A stretch of 64,000 bases of DNA from Methylococcaceae bacterium (GCA_016715325.1 JADKAL010000014.1:248001-312000); one strand, 5' to 3'. Positions 28,401 through 37,371 are shown, numbered from the stretch's first letter. Numbers and translations are program-made. The notes: a model not told the origin generated them from the letters alone.

Positions 28401-29525
28401 TGTCATTTTGCCGTAAATGGTGTCGTTAACGGTATATCCGGCACCGTCGAAATCCAACCAAAGCTTTCGGTTGATCGTTAACTGATTCGGCTCCGGTTCA
28501 GGATCGCCGCGCCGGATAACTTTAAATGCCATTGCTTCGCCAGCATTGACCTTATACGTCGGTAAATGCCGCCATTCATCGGGCGCATTCGTCTGACTGG
28601 GGTCGATCGGTGCAAGCTTATCAACCTCAACGACTCGTAAATCGGGGCGGGCATCGACTGTCCAGATTTCCGAATCCGGCCAGTCCACACTACTTACGGT
28701 TAGCGGAATGACAGTAGTTTCTTTAGCGTTTCTGGCTTCAATATCGAGTTGCCAACGTCCGGGGCGAAGTTGCACCAATAACCGGCCATCCGGTTCGATT
28801 CGCGCCGGCAACGGACTTTGTAAGCTCAAGGGAATAAAATCGTTAAGTACGGGTTTGGCAAGCTTAACTTCCCGCTGTTCGCCCGATACTTCGAGCACCA
28901 AACGCGTCGTTATTTGCATGGGAACGTCATCGGTAATTTTTCGGAACACCTGAATATCCAAGCTATTCTGGCTATTCTCCGGCTTTTTTTGGCCGATGTC
29001 GTTTTCCGTTAGCCACAGTTGTCCGTCTCTGATGCTGGGCGTTGAAATCGTTTCGCCTTTGATAATTAATCCGATTAGCCCAGAATCTACCGGTATACCG
29101 AGGCTTTCGGGAATCGTATCCCAAAAAAATTCGCCTTTGATTTGGTAAATACCCGCCGTTAATTTAATGCTTGGTATGCCGTTTCGGTCCAGCACGGACA
29201 CTGCCTTATTATTTGCTGTAACATTTTGCGGCCAATGTTTCTGATCGCCCGGTAAGGTTATCCAGTTTTCCTTATAAACATTCCAGCTAATCGAAAATAA
29301 GCCTTTAGTAGCGCTAAAATCAAGATCTAACCGGCTAGGCCAACTACAACGTTTCTGTTCGTAACTGTTATAGATAAAAGGACAATCGAATTCGGGCTGA
29401 TCCTGCAACACCCAATCGACCCAAGGTTTTAAAGGGTCTGGAACTTGTTCAGGAGATAATGGCTTGGCATGGGCAATAAGTGATAAGAAAAGACCGGTAA
29501 TAACAAAGATGATTACTCTGCCCAT
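25437..29525 (-). CDS. Very large membrane protein, unrecognised
   Basis: This 1362-residue protein has a signal peptide (IIFVITGLFLSLIAHA) and a periplasmic-looking beta-rich N-terminal half of about 490 residues. Helices follow at roughly 495-590 (three), then about 670-730 (two), a second beta-rich extracytoplasmic domain (about 745-1170), and four or five helices to the end (WGPKLGPAVLFWGVLAVIVL and later). I start it at ATG 29525, preceded by AAAGGAG at good spacing; an upstream frame would add 40 residues that do not look like a signal. The duplicated soluble-plus-membrane layout suggests two related halves. I do not know a function. It stands alone between convergent and unrelated genes. 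Confidence 0.75.
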   Translation of the reverse strand: MGRVIIFVITGLFLSLIAHAKPLSPEQVPDPLKPWVDWVLQDQPEFDCPFIYNSYEQKRCSWPSRLDLDFSATKGLFSISWNVYKENWITLPGDQKHWPQNVTANNKAVSVLDRNGIPSIKLTAGIYQIKGEFFWDTIPESLGIPVDSGLIGLIIKGETISTPSIRDGQLWLTENDIGQKKPENSQNSLDIQVFRKITDDVPMQITTRLVLEVSGEQREVKLAKPVLNDFIPLSLQSPLPARIEPDGRLLVQLRPGRWQLDIEARNAKETTVIPLTVSSVDWPDSEIWTVDARPDLRVVEVDKLAPIDPSQTNAPDEWRHLPTYKVNAGEAMAFKVIRRGDPEPEPNQLTINRKLWLDFDGAGYTVNDTIYGKMTKGWRLDALPETKLGKVSLDGKSQLITLSTESSKEGVEVRKGAIALEADSRRIGDIGSIGAVGWEQHFNQVNAELNLPPGWRLLAASGVDNVPDSWIARWTLLDLFLVLIAALTTSRLFSRPWGVFALATLVLTWHEPESPQYVWLNILAATALLKVLPQGKFFTAVMWYRHVFWLVLVMIVIPFMVNQIRTGLYPQLEYQWQDFYMPVTPAAAPPAAVNEAVSTMDGAAPDVMQEQELAKPIAPQSKRAYASGALNRSTYKSKEEDFSRYDPDAKVQTGPGLPQWLWHKIHLSWNGSVDAQQKMTLWYLSPAMVMLLNFLRVILVFVLALLMFGLVEKIKFNFKAFSAPALVWFLLVPLLAIPTQKAYADFPSKEVLDELKSRLLEAPDCLPNCAQMPRMQVAIDDKVLAVTLQIHAQQAVNVPLPASYEQWFPNEVTIDGKDAAGLYRSENALWLNLTKGEHEVILRGTSPQLASFTLPLPLKPGYVSVSADNWDIVGIQENGQVDNQLQFNRISKAVAQGQNVKLAPGLLPPFVKIERTLQIGLDWRVITQVIRLSPADSPIVLQVPVVPGELVTTPGIHVKDGKVEANLPVQQSVLQWESTLEKSGTIELTSADTSQWIEVWKADVSPVWHIESTGITVKHLNDDGQWLPEWHPWPGEKLSLKITRPSSLEGQTLTIDSSRLAIRPGKRSQDADLALSVRSSQGTQHTLTLPENAVLQTVTIDGQALPLRQEGRKLTLPINPGKQEIALSWQEPDEISTITRTPVINLGQASVNTRLNVGLGQDRWVLFVWGPKLGPAVLFWGVLAVIVLLAIGLGKVQLTPLKHWQWFLLLLGLSQVPIESALLVVAWLMLLGWRAQRPDNTFGYFNVLQVMLGLLTVFSLAILIFAVEQGLLGGTPNMQIAGNQSSAFDLNWYQDRSPAELPVATVVSAPLMAYRLLMLAWSFWLAASLLNWLKWGWSCFSTNGLWNKKIPKDQAKNTDMPN

Positions 29526-29832
29526 AAGCTGGCTCCTTTTGAATAAGGTAATTGACACGGTTGGTCTGACGAGCCGAAGCGGAAAATAAATCGGCTTAAT
29601 AAACACTATGATGACGCAGGTTAAATAAAAGCCTTGTGTCACCATCCTACAAAATACACTTGTGAGAGTGAATGAAGGGTTAACCCTTTATCCAAAACCT
29701 CATGATACAGCGGTCTCCCGTTAATGACAGATTTAGTTAAAAATGTAAAAAATTATGAAAGAAATATTACTATTCTCGCATTCATTTTCGTTAAGATTGT
29801 TGAGCTCTGATCATCTTTTGACTTGCAATGCT

Positions 29833-31191
29833 CTAACTTTGTCTTAAGACTTCCTGCAAACGCTGATAAATCCCCCCAAAACTACCATTACTCATCAACA
29901 CAAAATGCCCGCCATTATTCGCTTCTAGTTTCAGTTTGGCGATAATGTCGTCGAGACTGCTGCAAATTTCGATATTATGCGCGTATTGCTTAAGACCGCT
30001 TAAATCCCAGCCCAAATTGTCCGGCTGGTACAAAATGGCCTGATCAGCTGTGTGTAAGGAGCGTGCCAAGCTTTCGGTGTGAACGCCCAAACGCATGGTG
30101 TTTGAACGCGGCTCTACGATGGCAATGATGCGTTCGCTGCCGACCTGCTTCCGCAAGCCGTCCAAGGTGGTTTCGATGGCAGTTGGGTGATGCGCGAAGT
30201 CGTCGTAGAGTGTTACGCCGTTGATCCTGGCGATCACTTCCATTCGCCGTTTAACGTTTTTAAAGGCCGCTAACGCCTCAATCGCGGCGCTCGGCAAGAT
30301 CCCGACATGTTTGGCGGCAACAATAGCAGACATGGCATTGTAAACATTATGGTTTCCGGTAAGCTCCCAATCGACAACGCCTTGTTCAACAGCATCAACA
30401 CAAACCTTGAACCGGCTACCGTCAGCTATACCCAGCTCGGCATTCCATTGCGCTTGACCGTTGATGGATGTTCTTGCTAGCGGCGTCCAGCAGCCCATCG
30501 CTAGGACATCGTCGATGTTCGTTTCGCAAGCCGGGCTGATAATCAAACCTTCACCGGGAACCGTCCTAACTAAATGGTGAAACTGCTTTTTGATGGCGTC
30601 CAGGTCTGGGAATATATCGGCATGATCGTATTCCAGATTGTTCAAAATCGCCGTGCGAGGCCGGTAATGCACGAATTTTGAACGCTTGTCGAAAAAGGCG
30701 GAATCATATTCGTCGGCTTCAATCACAAAAAAGTCGGATTCGCCCAAACGCGCGGAAATACCGAAATTCATGGGAATACCGCCGACAAGAAAGCCGGGCT
30801 TTAAACCTTGATGCTCAAGTATCCAGCTCAACATACTGGTGGTTGTGGTTTTCCCGTGGGTGCCGGCAACTCCTAATACCCATTTATTTTGCAAAACGGC
30901 TTCGGACAGCCATTGCGGGCCGCTGACATAACGAATTCCCTGATTAAGCACGGCTTCAACTTCAGGATTGCCGCGCGAGAGCGCATTGCCGATGATGACT
31001 AAATCCGGTTTTATCGCCAGATTCTCCGCTTTATAGCCTTCCATCAAACGGATGCCCTGTTCTTCCAATTGGGTACTCATGGGCGGATAAACATTTTGGT
31101 CCGAGCCCGAAACCTGATAGCCTAATTCGCGCGCGATCAATGCCAGCCCGCCCATAAAGGTTCCGCAAATACCTAAAATATGAATATGCAA
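29833..31191 (-). CDS. mpl: UDP-MurNAc:tripeptide ligase (Mpl)
   Basis: This 452-residue Mur-ligase-family enzyme attaches recycled L-Ala-gamma-D-Glu-mesoDAP to UDP-N-acetylmuramate in peptidoglycan recycling. It starts HIHILGICGTFMGGLALIAR, has an ATP loop (VAGTHGKTTTTSM), NLEYDHADIFPD, and DDFAHHPTAI near residue 334. These features separate Mpl from MurC. Length and start are normal. It is divergent from apaG. Confidence 0.95.
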   Translation of the reverse strand: MHIHILGICGTFMGGLALIARELGYQVSGSDQNVYPPMSTQLEEQGIRLMEGYKAENLAIKPDLVIIGNALSRGNPEVEAVLNQGIRYVSGPQWLSEAVLQNKWVLGVAGTHGKTTTTSMLSWILEHQGLKPGFLVGGIPMNFGISARLGESDFFVIEADEYDSAFFDKRSKFVHYRPRTAILNNLEYDHADIFPDLDAIKKQFHHLVRTVPGEGLIISPACETNIDDVLAMGCWTPLARTSINGQAQWNAELGIADGSRFKVCVDAVEQGVVDWELTGNHNVYNAMSAIVAAKHVGILPSAAIEALAAFKNVKRRMEVIARINGVTLYDDFAHHPTAIETTLDGLRKQVGSERIIAIVEPRSNTMRLGVHTESLARSLHTADQAILYQPDNLGWDLSGLKQYAHNIEICSSLDDIIAKLKLEANNGGHFVLMSNGSFGGIYQRLQEVLRQS

Positions 31192-31289
31192 TGTCGTAAT
31201 CCTGTGTCGCTTAGAGTGAGTGAATTATTTTTCGGCGCAAATTGCGATAAAATGCCAGCCAATTAACAAATTACATATATGATCCGATA

Positions 31290-31667
31290 ATGCCCGAAAA
31301 AAACAAAATATTAGTTGAGGCAATGCCCCATTTCATCGAAGCGCAATCCTCGCCGGACGAAAGCCGTTATGTGTTTGCCTATACGATAACTATTACCAAT
31401 GTCGGTTTAGTGCCAGCCAAGTTGTTGAACCGGCACTGGCTGATTACCGACTCCAACGGCAAAATCCAGGAAGTTCGCGGCGAAGGCGTCATCGGCGAAC
31501 AACCTTATTTAAAGCCCGGCGAATCGTTCCGTTATACGAGCGGCGCCATGTTAGAAACACCGGTTGGCACCATGCAAGGTCAATACACTATGATTTCCGA
31601 TGAAGGCGTTAATTTTAACGCGCCTATTCCTAAATTCACCTTATCCATTCCAAGAACGTTACATTAA
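31290..31667 (+). CDS. apaG: ApaG protein
   Basis: This 125-residue single-domain protein has the ApaG beta-sandwich signatures: YAFAY-like YVFAYTITITN, RHWLITDSNGK, VRGEGVIGEQP, and GAMLETPVGTMQGQY. ApaG domains bind small ligands and are linked to cobalt/magnesium handling phenotypes; the exact role is unknown. It is four bases upstream of apaH, as in many gammaproteobacteria. Confidence 0.95.
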   Translation: MPEKNKILVEAMPHFIEAQSSPDESRYVFAYTITITNVGLVPAKLLNRHWLITDSNGKIQEVRGEGVIGEQPYLKPGESFRYTSGAMLETPVGTMQGQYTMISDEGVNFNAPIPKFTLSIPRTLH

Positions 31668-31671
31668 CTCG

Positions 31672-32481
31672 ATGGCTCTCTATGCGATTGGCGATGTGCA
31701 AGGTTGCTACGATGAGCTATTACGTCTATTAGACGCTATCGGCTTCAACGAACACAACGATCGGCTTTGGTTTGTCGGCGATCTGGTCAATCGTGGACCG
31801 AAATCGTTGGAAACGCTAAGATATATTAAAAGCTTGGGCGACTCCGCAGTTTCCGTCTTGGGAAATCATGATTTACACTTACTAGCTGCGGCCTGTGCAT
31901 CGCCGTCGACCAATAAAAAAGAAGCGCTTACTCAAGTTTTACTTGCGCCGGACCGGGATGAATTAATCGATTGGTTACGACATCGACCGCTATTTCATCA
32001 CAATGAGCATTTTTGCATGGTTCATGCCGGCATTCCGCCGCAATGGGATTTTAACCTAACCCAAAGAATGGCTGAAATCGTTCAAAGAGAACTTCGCGCT
32101 ACGCACTACAAGACTTTATTAAAAGCTATGTATGGCGACAAGCCCGATATATGGTCGCCGCTGTTGCGCGGCACTTCACGTTTACGATTTATCATCAATT
32201 GCTTTACCCGTATGCGCTATTGCGATAAAGAAGGACGGCTGGATTTTAACTTTAACGGCCCGCCGGGTTCTCAACCGAATACATTAATGCCCTGGTTTAA
32301 TGTACCTAACCGAAAAAAATTCGATAAAAAAATCGTATTCGGACACTGGTCAAGCCTCGGTTTTTACGAAGACAACCGCTGTTACGGTATCGATACCGGT
32401 TGTTTGTGGGGCGGGCAGTTGACGGCGTTGAAGTTGGGAGAAGAAGTGCGGCGGATAAGTATCGATTGTTCTCAACGCTAA
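31672..32481 (+). CDS. apaH: Bis(5'-nucleosyl)-tetraphosphatase, symmetrical
   Basis: This 269-residue metallophosphatase hydrolyses Ap4A to two ADP and can decap Np4-capped RNA. Metal-binding motifs are AIGDVQGCYDEL, GDLVNRGP, LGNHDLHLL and a C-terminal VFGHWSSLG. The start at ATG 31672 gives the family N-terminus; a longer frame reaches back into apaG. It follows apaG and may be translationally coupled. Confidence 0.95.
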   Translation: MALYAIGDVQGCYDELLRLLDAIGFNEHNDRLWFVGDLVNRGPKSLETLRYIKSLGDSAVSVLGNHDLHLLAAACASPSTNKKEALTQVLLAPDRDELIDWLRHRPLFHHNEHFCMVHAGIPPQWDFNLTQRMAEIVQRELRATHYKTLLKAMYGDKPDIWSPLLRGTSRLRFIINCFTRMRYCDKEGRLDFNFNGPPGSQPNTLMPWFNVPNRKKFDKKIVFGHWSSLGFYEDNRCYGIDTGCLWGGQLTALKLGEEVRRISIDCSQR

Positions 32482-32544
32482 CCGGTACGATACGCCAAGG
32501 CTATTGACTTCGTAAAACTGGATAAAAATCGAATTGAGGGTGTA

Positions 32545-32612
32545 GAGGGTTTGTGTAGGATGCGCTATTCGCACCAGTCGTAACACTCTTGGTACGCATA
32601 GCTCACCCAACA
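32545..32612. repeat. Degenerate TGTAGGATGCGC...GCGCATAGCTCACCCA palindrome
   Basis: TGTAGGATGCGCTATTCGCACC is roughly complementary to GGTACGCATAGCTCACCC downstream (first arm quoted in part: AGGATGCGCTATTCGCACC). It resembles the common gammaproteobacterial TAGGGTGCGC/GCGCACCCTA intergenic repeat. It lies between the convergent apaH and DUF4266 genes. Confidence 0.5.
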
Positions 32613-32616
32613 AAAA

Positions 32617-32850
32617 TTAACTTGTTAATAGCAGCCACAACCCCCCCCCTTGCGCCGCATTGCCGCCCGCCGCCGCTTCCCGGCTGCCATAGTTGTGCGC
32701 CCGTAACGCACTTTGCAAGGGATATGGGTCTAATGCCATCTGCGACTTTGCCAAATTGCCGCGCTCCCAGGGTTGCACAGGGGCGCAAGCAGTTAACATT
32801 AAAATGGAAATAAGCATTAATGTCGTAAAAGGTAAACTAATTGGCTTCAT
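32617..32850 (-). CDS. DUF4266 lipoprotein with frameshifted C-terminus
   Basis: This protein has a lipoprotein signal (LISILMLTAC) followed by the DUF4266 core VQPWERGNLAKSQMALDP and HNYGSREAAAGGNAAQGGG. In this sequence the frame then reads LWLLLTS. Removing one G from the nine-G run (minus strand of 32641-32649) restores GGGCGCY and a stop at 32625, the Gly-Cys tail expected of the family. The start is ATG 32850 with GAGAG upstream. DUF4266 genes cluster with DUF3570, thioredoxin-like and ApbE flavin-transferase genes; only DUF3570 and a peptidyl-prolyl isomerase are near here. Confidence 0.8.
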   Translation of the reverse strand: MKPISLPFTTLMLISILMLTACAPVQPWERGNLAKSQMALDPYPLQSALRAHNYGSREAAAGGNAAQGGGLWLLLTS

Positions 32851-32980
32851 CAAGTTGCTCTCGTTCAAGGTTATCTTGTCACGTCATTAAAAATGGCGTG
32901 TTTATGGGCAAATGGACAAGAAGGTCGTACAGTGTGAATCAACGGGTATTCGACCAAAGGCGGTTACAACGCACTCTAAA

Positions 32981-33718
32981 TCACTGATTGATTTTTATAT
33001 CCAATAGTAAACAATCAATAATTAAAGCCTCATTGGGCATGATGCCTTTTTCGCCTAAACCCTTTTCACCGAAAGCAATTTCACCTGGAATATACAAACG
33101 CCACTTGCTTTCCAACGTCATTAGTTGCAAGGCTTCTTGCCAGCCTTTGCTGATGATTTTCGAAAGCGGTATTTCGTACAGTTTTTTTGTCTTCGGGCTT
33201 AGGTTGTCGATTTTTACGCTGCCGTCTATGCCTTCAATTTTATAAATGATGCCGACCGTATCGTTCAAAGCAGGCTTATGCGGGCTTTTGCCTTCTTTAA
33301 TCACTTCATATTGCAAACCACTAGGCAAAGTTATAATTCCTTTACGGTTTTTGTTCATCTCTAGGAAAATTTGACCAGCGGTTAGGTTTGCATTTTTTAG
33401 CTGTTCGCCGCTTAAGTCCGCCAAAGCTTGCCACGCTTTTTGCCCTTCATTGGTCGTGCGAGACACCGTAGAAAGCTTGCCTGCCAAGCCGTCTGTTAAA
33501 CCTTGTTCATAGGCTTTTCGGTCAAGTTTTAATTTGCCGTCACGCAAGTTTTCAAAGTAGAGCAATCCAAGGTCATAGCTTAGTTTGGCTATGTCGGCAC
33601 TTTTTTTTTCTGAGCCTTGTGATGTTACACCTCCCGCTACATTCATCGGGGTTGTTGGGTTTGTCGCGGCGCAGCCGGACAACAACAGCATTGTTAAAGC
33701 GATTAATTTTGTCTTCAT
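32981..33718 (-). CDS. FKBP-type peptidyl-prolyl isomerase lipoprotein
   Basis: This 245-residue protein has a lipoprotein signal (LIALTMLLLSGC, Cys near residue 16). The middle is a helical Mip/FkpA-like dimerisation region (LSYDLGLLYFENLRDGK, KLDRKAYEQGL). The C-terminal FKBP domain starts near LPSGLQYEVIKEG and contains GWQEALQLM and LYIPGEIAFGEKGLGEKGIMPNEALI (quoted as IPGEIAFGEKG). Some usual catalytic aromatic positions are changed (for example VGIIYKIEGIDG in place of VxVHYxGxLxDG), so isomerase activity is uncertain. It is envelope-located and may help fold the neighbouring DUF3570 barrel. Confidence 0.85.
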   Translation of the reverse strand: MKTKLIALTMLLLSGCAATNPTTPMNVAGGVTSQGSEKKSADIAKLSYDLGLLYFENLRDGKLKLDRKAYEQGLTDGLAGKLSTVSRTTNEGQKAWQALADLSGEQLKNANLTAGQIFLEMNKNRKGIITLPSGLQYEVIKEGKSPHKPALNDTVGIIYKIEGIDGSVKIDNLSPKTKKLYEIPLSKIISKGWQEALQLMTLESKWRLYIPGEIAFGEKGLGEKGIMPNEALIIDCLLLDIKINQ

Positions 33719-33857
33719 GGTGTTCCCGTTGTGTTACGAATAATCAATTTTGGAAACGACCATTCAATGGTGAATGGTCGGCTAAGGTTGAGTGTTTTAC
33801 ATTGTTTTGTAACCACATCACCGAAAAAAGGGCTTCGAGATTTATTGTTTTGCGAAA

Positions 33858-36629
33858 CTAAAACCCATAGCTCCAGGTGAACGACAACGCGCCGTCGCGG
33901 TCAAGCTGGTAGCCGTTGACATCAGTGTAAACTGGCTGTACCCATTCAAAGCTCAGGCGATTGCCTACGAATGCGCTATCGGGAATAGTTGCGCTTAGCC
34001 CTAACCCAAGATCAACATATTGCCCACCGTAGTTACGTGGGAAATCCATGGGGGAAGGGCGATCCGCCGCATCTCTTCGCTTTATATCGATATTCAGATC
34101 GTTAAGGCACTGGTTGTAGCCAACTTGATCGAATAAAAAAGGGCCATCGCCAATACCATCCCCGTCCGTGTCATCTTGAAATGTAAAATCGGCTTTGTTA
34201 CATACAGCCAAGGTGTTGTCAGTTCGAGTGCTGCGTGGATACCTTCCTTTGAGCCGGTCTTGCCATGTATAAGCCACCCGAACAGAAGCGGACAGCCAGC
34301 GGGTGATGTCATAACCGCCCCAGACGCTGCCTTCAAATATATCGCCAAGGGCATAGCCGGACGCGTTTTTGCTTTCTATCCGCTTGGTACCCAGTATCTG
34401 TGCACCCCAGTTCCAATCGCCTATGTTGCCCAAATAAGTCAGGCTGGGCTTGAAATCCCAAGTGCCGCTACCGAGTTGCATACCGTAATGAATGTAAGCA
34501 CCGTCAAGGTTTTTTGAGCTTTCTTTCAGTTTTATCCCTACATCACCCGTAGGGGCAGTGAAGCCAAGGCTCGTATGGATGTGGTGATTGGGGTGATCGA
34601 ATAGCTTAAACAAAGCATACATACCCGTATCGCCGATACCACCGCTTTCATGGAGATGCGCCACATGTTGATGCCCGCCATCAACTACAATGTTGTCTGG
34701 TATTGACAATGGCATTTGCATGTTGACAAATTGTGGCATTAACATCAAGGTCAACCAGTCGGTAGGGGCGTACATCAAATCCAGCATATGCATACTCATG
34801 GACATCTCTTTTGGCAAAAGAGAACAGCCGCCGTCAAAATGAGTTATGCCTTGGTCGTCGGTGCGAACTGAGCCAGGGCAGCTTTTCGCAATAATTTGAT
34901 CTTGGGCGACTGCCTTATCGCCATGCAAAAAATTTCCGGCCTGTCGATTGTGCATGAAGCGGTATCCCATCATCATATCGCCCGCCTTCTCTAAGGTATG
35001 GGCAAACATCACCCCGGCAGGATTGTTCGGGTGTACATGATGGTGGGCGTGGTTGCCCATGCCAGATATGCCTTTGCCTAGTGAATCAAAATTGACTTTT
35101 AAGGCGGCATTCGCCACCCAATAATCAAAATCGGCGAAATCCTCTTCACCCCCGCCACCCAGCTTTAAGTTGCCTTGATGGCTATAATATTCAAATCCGG
35201 CTTCCATGCTGATGCCCTTGGCAAATTGTTTGCTTACGGTCAAGCCCCCGCTCAAAGTGCCGTAACCAGAAAGGCGTTGATCGCTGGAAAAGCTGGTTTG
35301 AGGTATGATTAAACTGATGCCTTCAATTTTGTTTGCTCTTCCTAAACGAGTATAAAAATTTGCCGCCTCTTGGCTGTAATAGCGGACTCGCGGTGTCACT
35401 TGCCAACCCCAACCTATTGGTTGCACCCAATCCAAATCGAAGGTATGGGCATCTATTCCCCAGTCATCACTGAAAAAGTTATAGCCAAGGTGTAAGGCGG
35501 CATCCAACGGTTCTACGTATTGTGTTATTTTTGTAGTCAAATTCCATTGGTTGCGGATGTCCGGTCGCTGCTCGATGGCAGCTTTCCCTCTGTAGAAACT
35601 GATGCCGTCCGGTAAGTCTTGGGGGCCAGAACCGTCCGTTGGCTGAAAAAGCAGCCAAGTCAGCTTATAGGGGTTTTCCAAAAAGCCGCTGCTGCGGGTG
35701 TAACCTAAGCCAAAATCGGCCACCGTGGCTTTGCTTAACACTTGCGTTAAATTTAAATGTGTCGTCCAATCTTGGCGGGTGCCGTGGAGTGTTTTCAGCC
35801 CATTTTTTTCGTCCGTATCAATTTGCCCTTCGTAATTGCTGGAATCAAAATAATGCGAGCCCAGCGAATCCAGTATCGCGTTGATGTCGCTGTTGGTATA
35901 ACTCAACCCTAAATTAACCGTCGTTAATTTGTTGTTGAAATCCATGCGGCCACCCAAGTTGGCAAAGCGCGATTCATAATCCCGTTCGAGGGAAATTCCT
36001 CCGCCGATGGTAATGGCCGCCTCGTCCCACTCATAACCCAGTTTGAAGTCACCTTGCTTGCGGGTTTCCGGTGAAGCGTATGACATGACATGCTGAATTT
36101 GATCGGGTACATACGACACTTCTCTGGTGGCAGGATCAACGACTCTTTTGTAAGCATTGCCGTTATCGTCCGCATAAGTTTGGGTCAACGTGGCAAAAGG
36201 TGAAGCGCCCGCAAATATAGGAAGCCCATTCGGGTCATTACCGTTCGAAGTAGAGTGATGAGCGCTGGTGCTTGTTGGCGCCGAACCGATCGGCGTTGCA
36301 CCCGACCACGTATCTTCCGTGTAGTTGAACGCAAATTTAACCCGATCGGACAGGCTGATTCTTGCGCTGCCGTGCAAACTGTCCACTTCTATTGGGTTGC
36401 GTCTGCTGGGAATAGGTGTTTTTATCGGTTTACCCGTTACCGGATCAGAAATGTCAACGGATAAATCGATTTGGCGGCGGCCTTCCTGGTAGTGACTATA
36501 CTGGAAGTCTACACTATCATCCTCGGCGGCGTTGGCAATGGGTTGCAGCAAACCGGGCAAGATGAGGGCGGCAGCGGTTAACCGATGTAGGGATAAGTGC
36601 GTAGTTTTTGAATTGAATTTGGTTGTCAT
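33858..36629 (-). CDS. DUF3570 outer-membrane protein with His/Met-rich C-terminal domain
   Basis: This 923-residue exported protein has a signal peptide (ending near IANAAE). Its N-terminal part (about 30-520) is the DUF3570 beta-barrel type, with many alternating aromatic strands and a terminal FTWSYGF typical of outer-membrane proteins at the very end. Between about residues 520 and 730 lies a second region rich in His and Met (GNHAHHHVHPNNPAGVMFAH, then MSMSMHMLDLMYAPTDW and GGHQHVAHLH). That region resembles orphan metal-linked transporter-like proteins. Metal binding is an inference. The N-terminal region is unlikely to fold alone. It is the first gene of a minus-strand set with FKBP and DUF4266. 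Confidence 0.82.
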   Translation of the reverse strand: MTTKFNSKTTHLSLHRLTAAALILPGLLQPIANAAEDDSVDFQYSHYQEGRRQIDLSVDISDPVTGKPIKTPIPSRRNPIEVDSLHGSARISLSDRVKFAFNYTEDTWSGATPIGSAPTSTSAHHSTSNGNDPNGLPIFAGASPFATLTQTYADDNGNAYKRVVDPATREVSYVPDQIQHVMSYASPETRKQGDFKLGYEWDEAAITIGGGISLERDYESRFANLGGRMDFNNKLTTVNLGLSYTNSDINAILDSLGSHYFDSSNYEGQIDTDEKNGLKTLHGTRQDWTTHLNLTQVLSKATVADFGLGYTRSSGFLENPYKLTWLLFQPTDGSGPQDLPDGISFYRGKAAIEQRPDIRNQWNLTTKITQYVEPLDAALHLGYNFFSDDWGIDAHTFDLDWVQPIGWGWQVTPRVRYYSQEAANFYTRLGRANKIEGISLIIPQTSFSSDQRLSGYGTLSGGLTVSKQFAKGISMEAGFEYYSHQGNLKLGGGGEEDFADFDYWVANAALKVNFDSLGKGISGMGNHAHHHVHPNNPAGVMFAHTLEKAGDMMMGYRFMHNRQAGNFLHGDKAVAQDQIIAKSCPGSVRTDDQGITHFDGGCSLLPKEMSMSMHMLDLMYAPTDWLTLMLMPQFVNMQMPLSIPDNIVVDGGHQHVAHLHESGGIGDTGMYALFKLFDHPNHHIHTSLGFTAPTGDVGIKLKESSKNLDGAYIHYGMQLGSGTWDFKPSLTYLGNIGDWNWGAQILGTKRIESKNASGYALGDIFEGSVWGGYDITRWLSASVRVAYTWQDRLKGRYPRSTRTDNTLAVCNKADFTFQDDTDGDGIGDGPFLFDQVGYNQCLNDLNIDIKRRDAADRPSPMDFPRNYGGQYVDLGLGLSATIPDSAFVGNRLSFEWVQPVYTDVNGYQLDRDGALSFTWSYGF

Positions 36630-36809
36630 GCTATTTTCATTTTAGCCGTGATACAGCCTTGTTTTTGAAGGATAGATAAAATTGGCCTATCAGCTTTTTC
36701 TTCCTGGAACACTTTTCAGATACAACGTCCACTCCGTACCAAGGGCGGGTAACCTCAAAAGCGGTTATACGCCAGTCAATTATGGAAGTGGACTGACATC
36801 GGCTTTTAC

Positions 36810-37334
36810 TTACTGGTCAATGAGTAAGTCAATATCACCCGCCAAAGCCGCGTTTCCAGCCAGTTCAGGGGCAGCACTGCCTGAAATGACTTCACTTGCG
36901 CCCGTTTCTACATGCGACGTGGTTTCACAATAAAAAATTAACCCGTAAGCCTTAGAAGTAGAACCAGTTTTATTCACCAATATGTTGTAGTACCGATTTC
37001 CACTTGCACCTGCCTGTTGTGCAGAAGGATTAAGTTCAATTGTATGAACTGCACTGCAATTAGTAGCGCCATTAGTTGTATCACTAGATATGCCCGATGG
37101 AGCAAAGCCCTCACTTGCAATTTGCGCCCGCACTGAGCTTCCTCCTGTCTCAAGGTTTACTAGAGCTACTAAGCGATCAGTATTTCCGGTGCCATTGTTG
37201 AAACAACGAACTCGATAAAGGTCAACTGCATAAGTTGCAGCACCCAATGTCCTGCCAGTCAGGCAGGCTGCCGATATTGAATTTGAAAAAATAAGCACTA
37301 TAAAAACCAAGTTGAATCGCTTTATACTTGACAT
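36810..37334 (-). CDS. Small exported protein A, tandem paralogue
   Basis: This 174-residue protein has a signal peptide (FNLVFIVLIFSNSISAA). The mature part starts CLTGRTLGAATYAVDLYRVRC and ends PELAGNAALAGDIDLLIDQ. It is clearly homologous along its length to the next gene upstream (37410-37964), with conserved Cys positions and the motif YNILVNKTGS. A distant relative lies at 47509. No known family. A GAGAG ribosome site precedes the ATG. The pair probably arose by tandem duplication. Confidence 0.78.
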   Translation of the reverse strand: MSSIKRFNLVFIVLIFSNSISAACLTGRTLGAATYAVDLYRVRCFNNGTGNTDRLVALVNLETGGSSVRAQIASEGFAPSGISSDTTNGATNCSAVHTIELNPSAQQAGASGNRYYNILVNKTGSTSKAYGLIFYCETTSHVETGASEVISGSAAPELAGNAALAGDIDLLIDQ

Positions 37335-37371
37335 TTTTACTCTCGTTATTGAATTGAAAAAACTAATTGGA

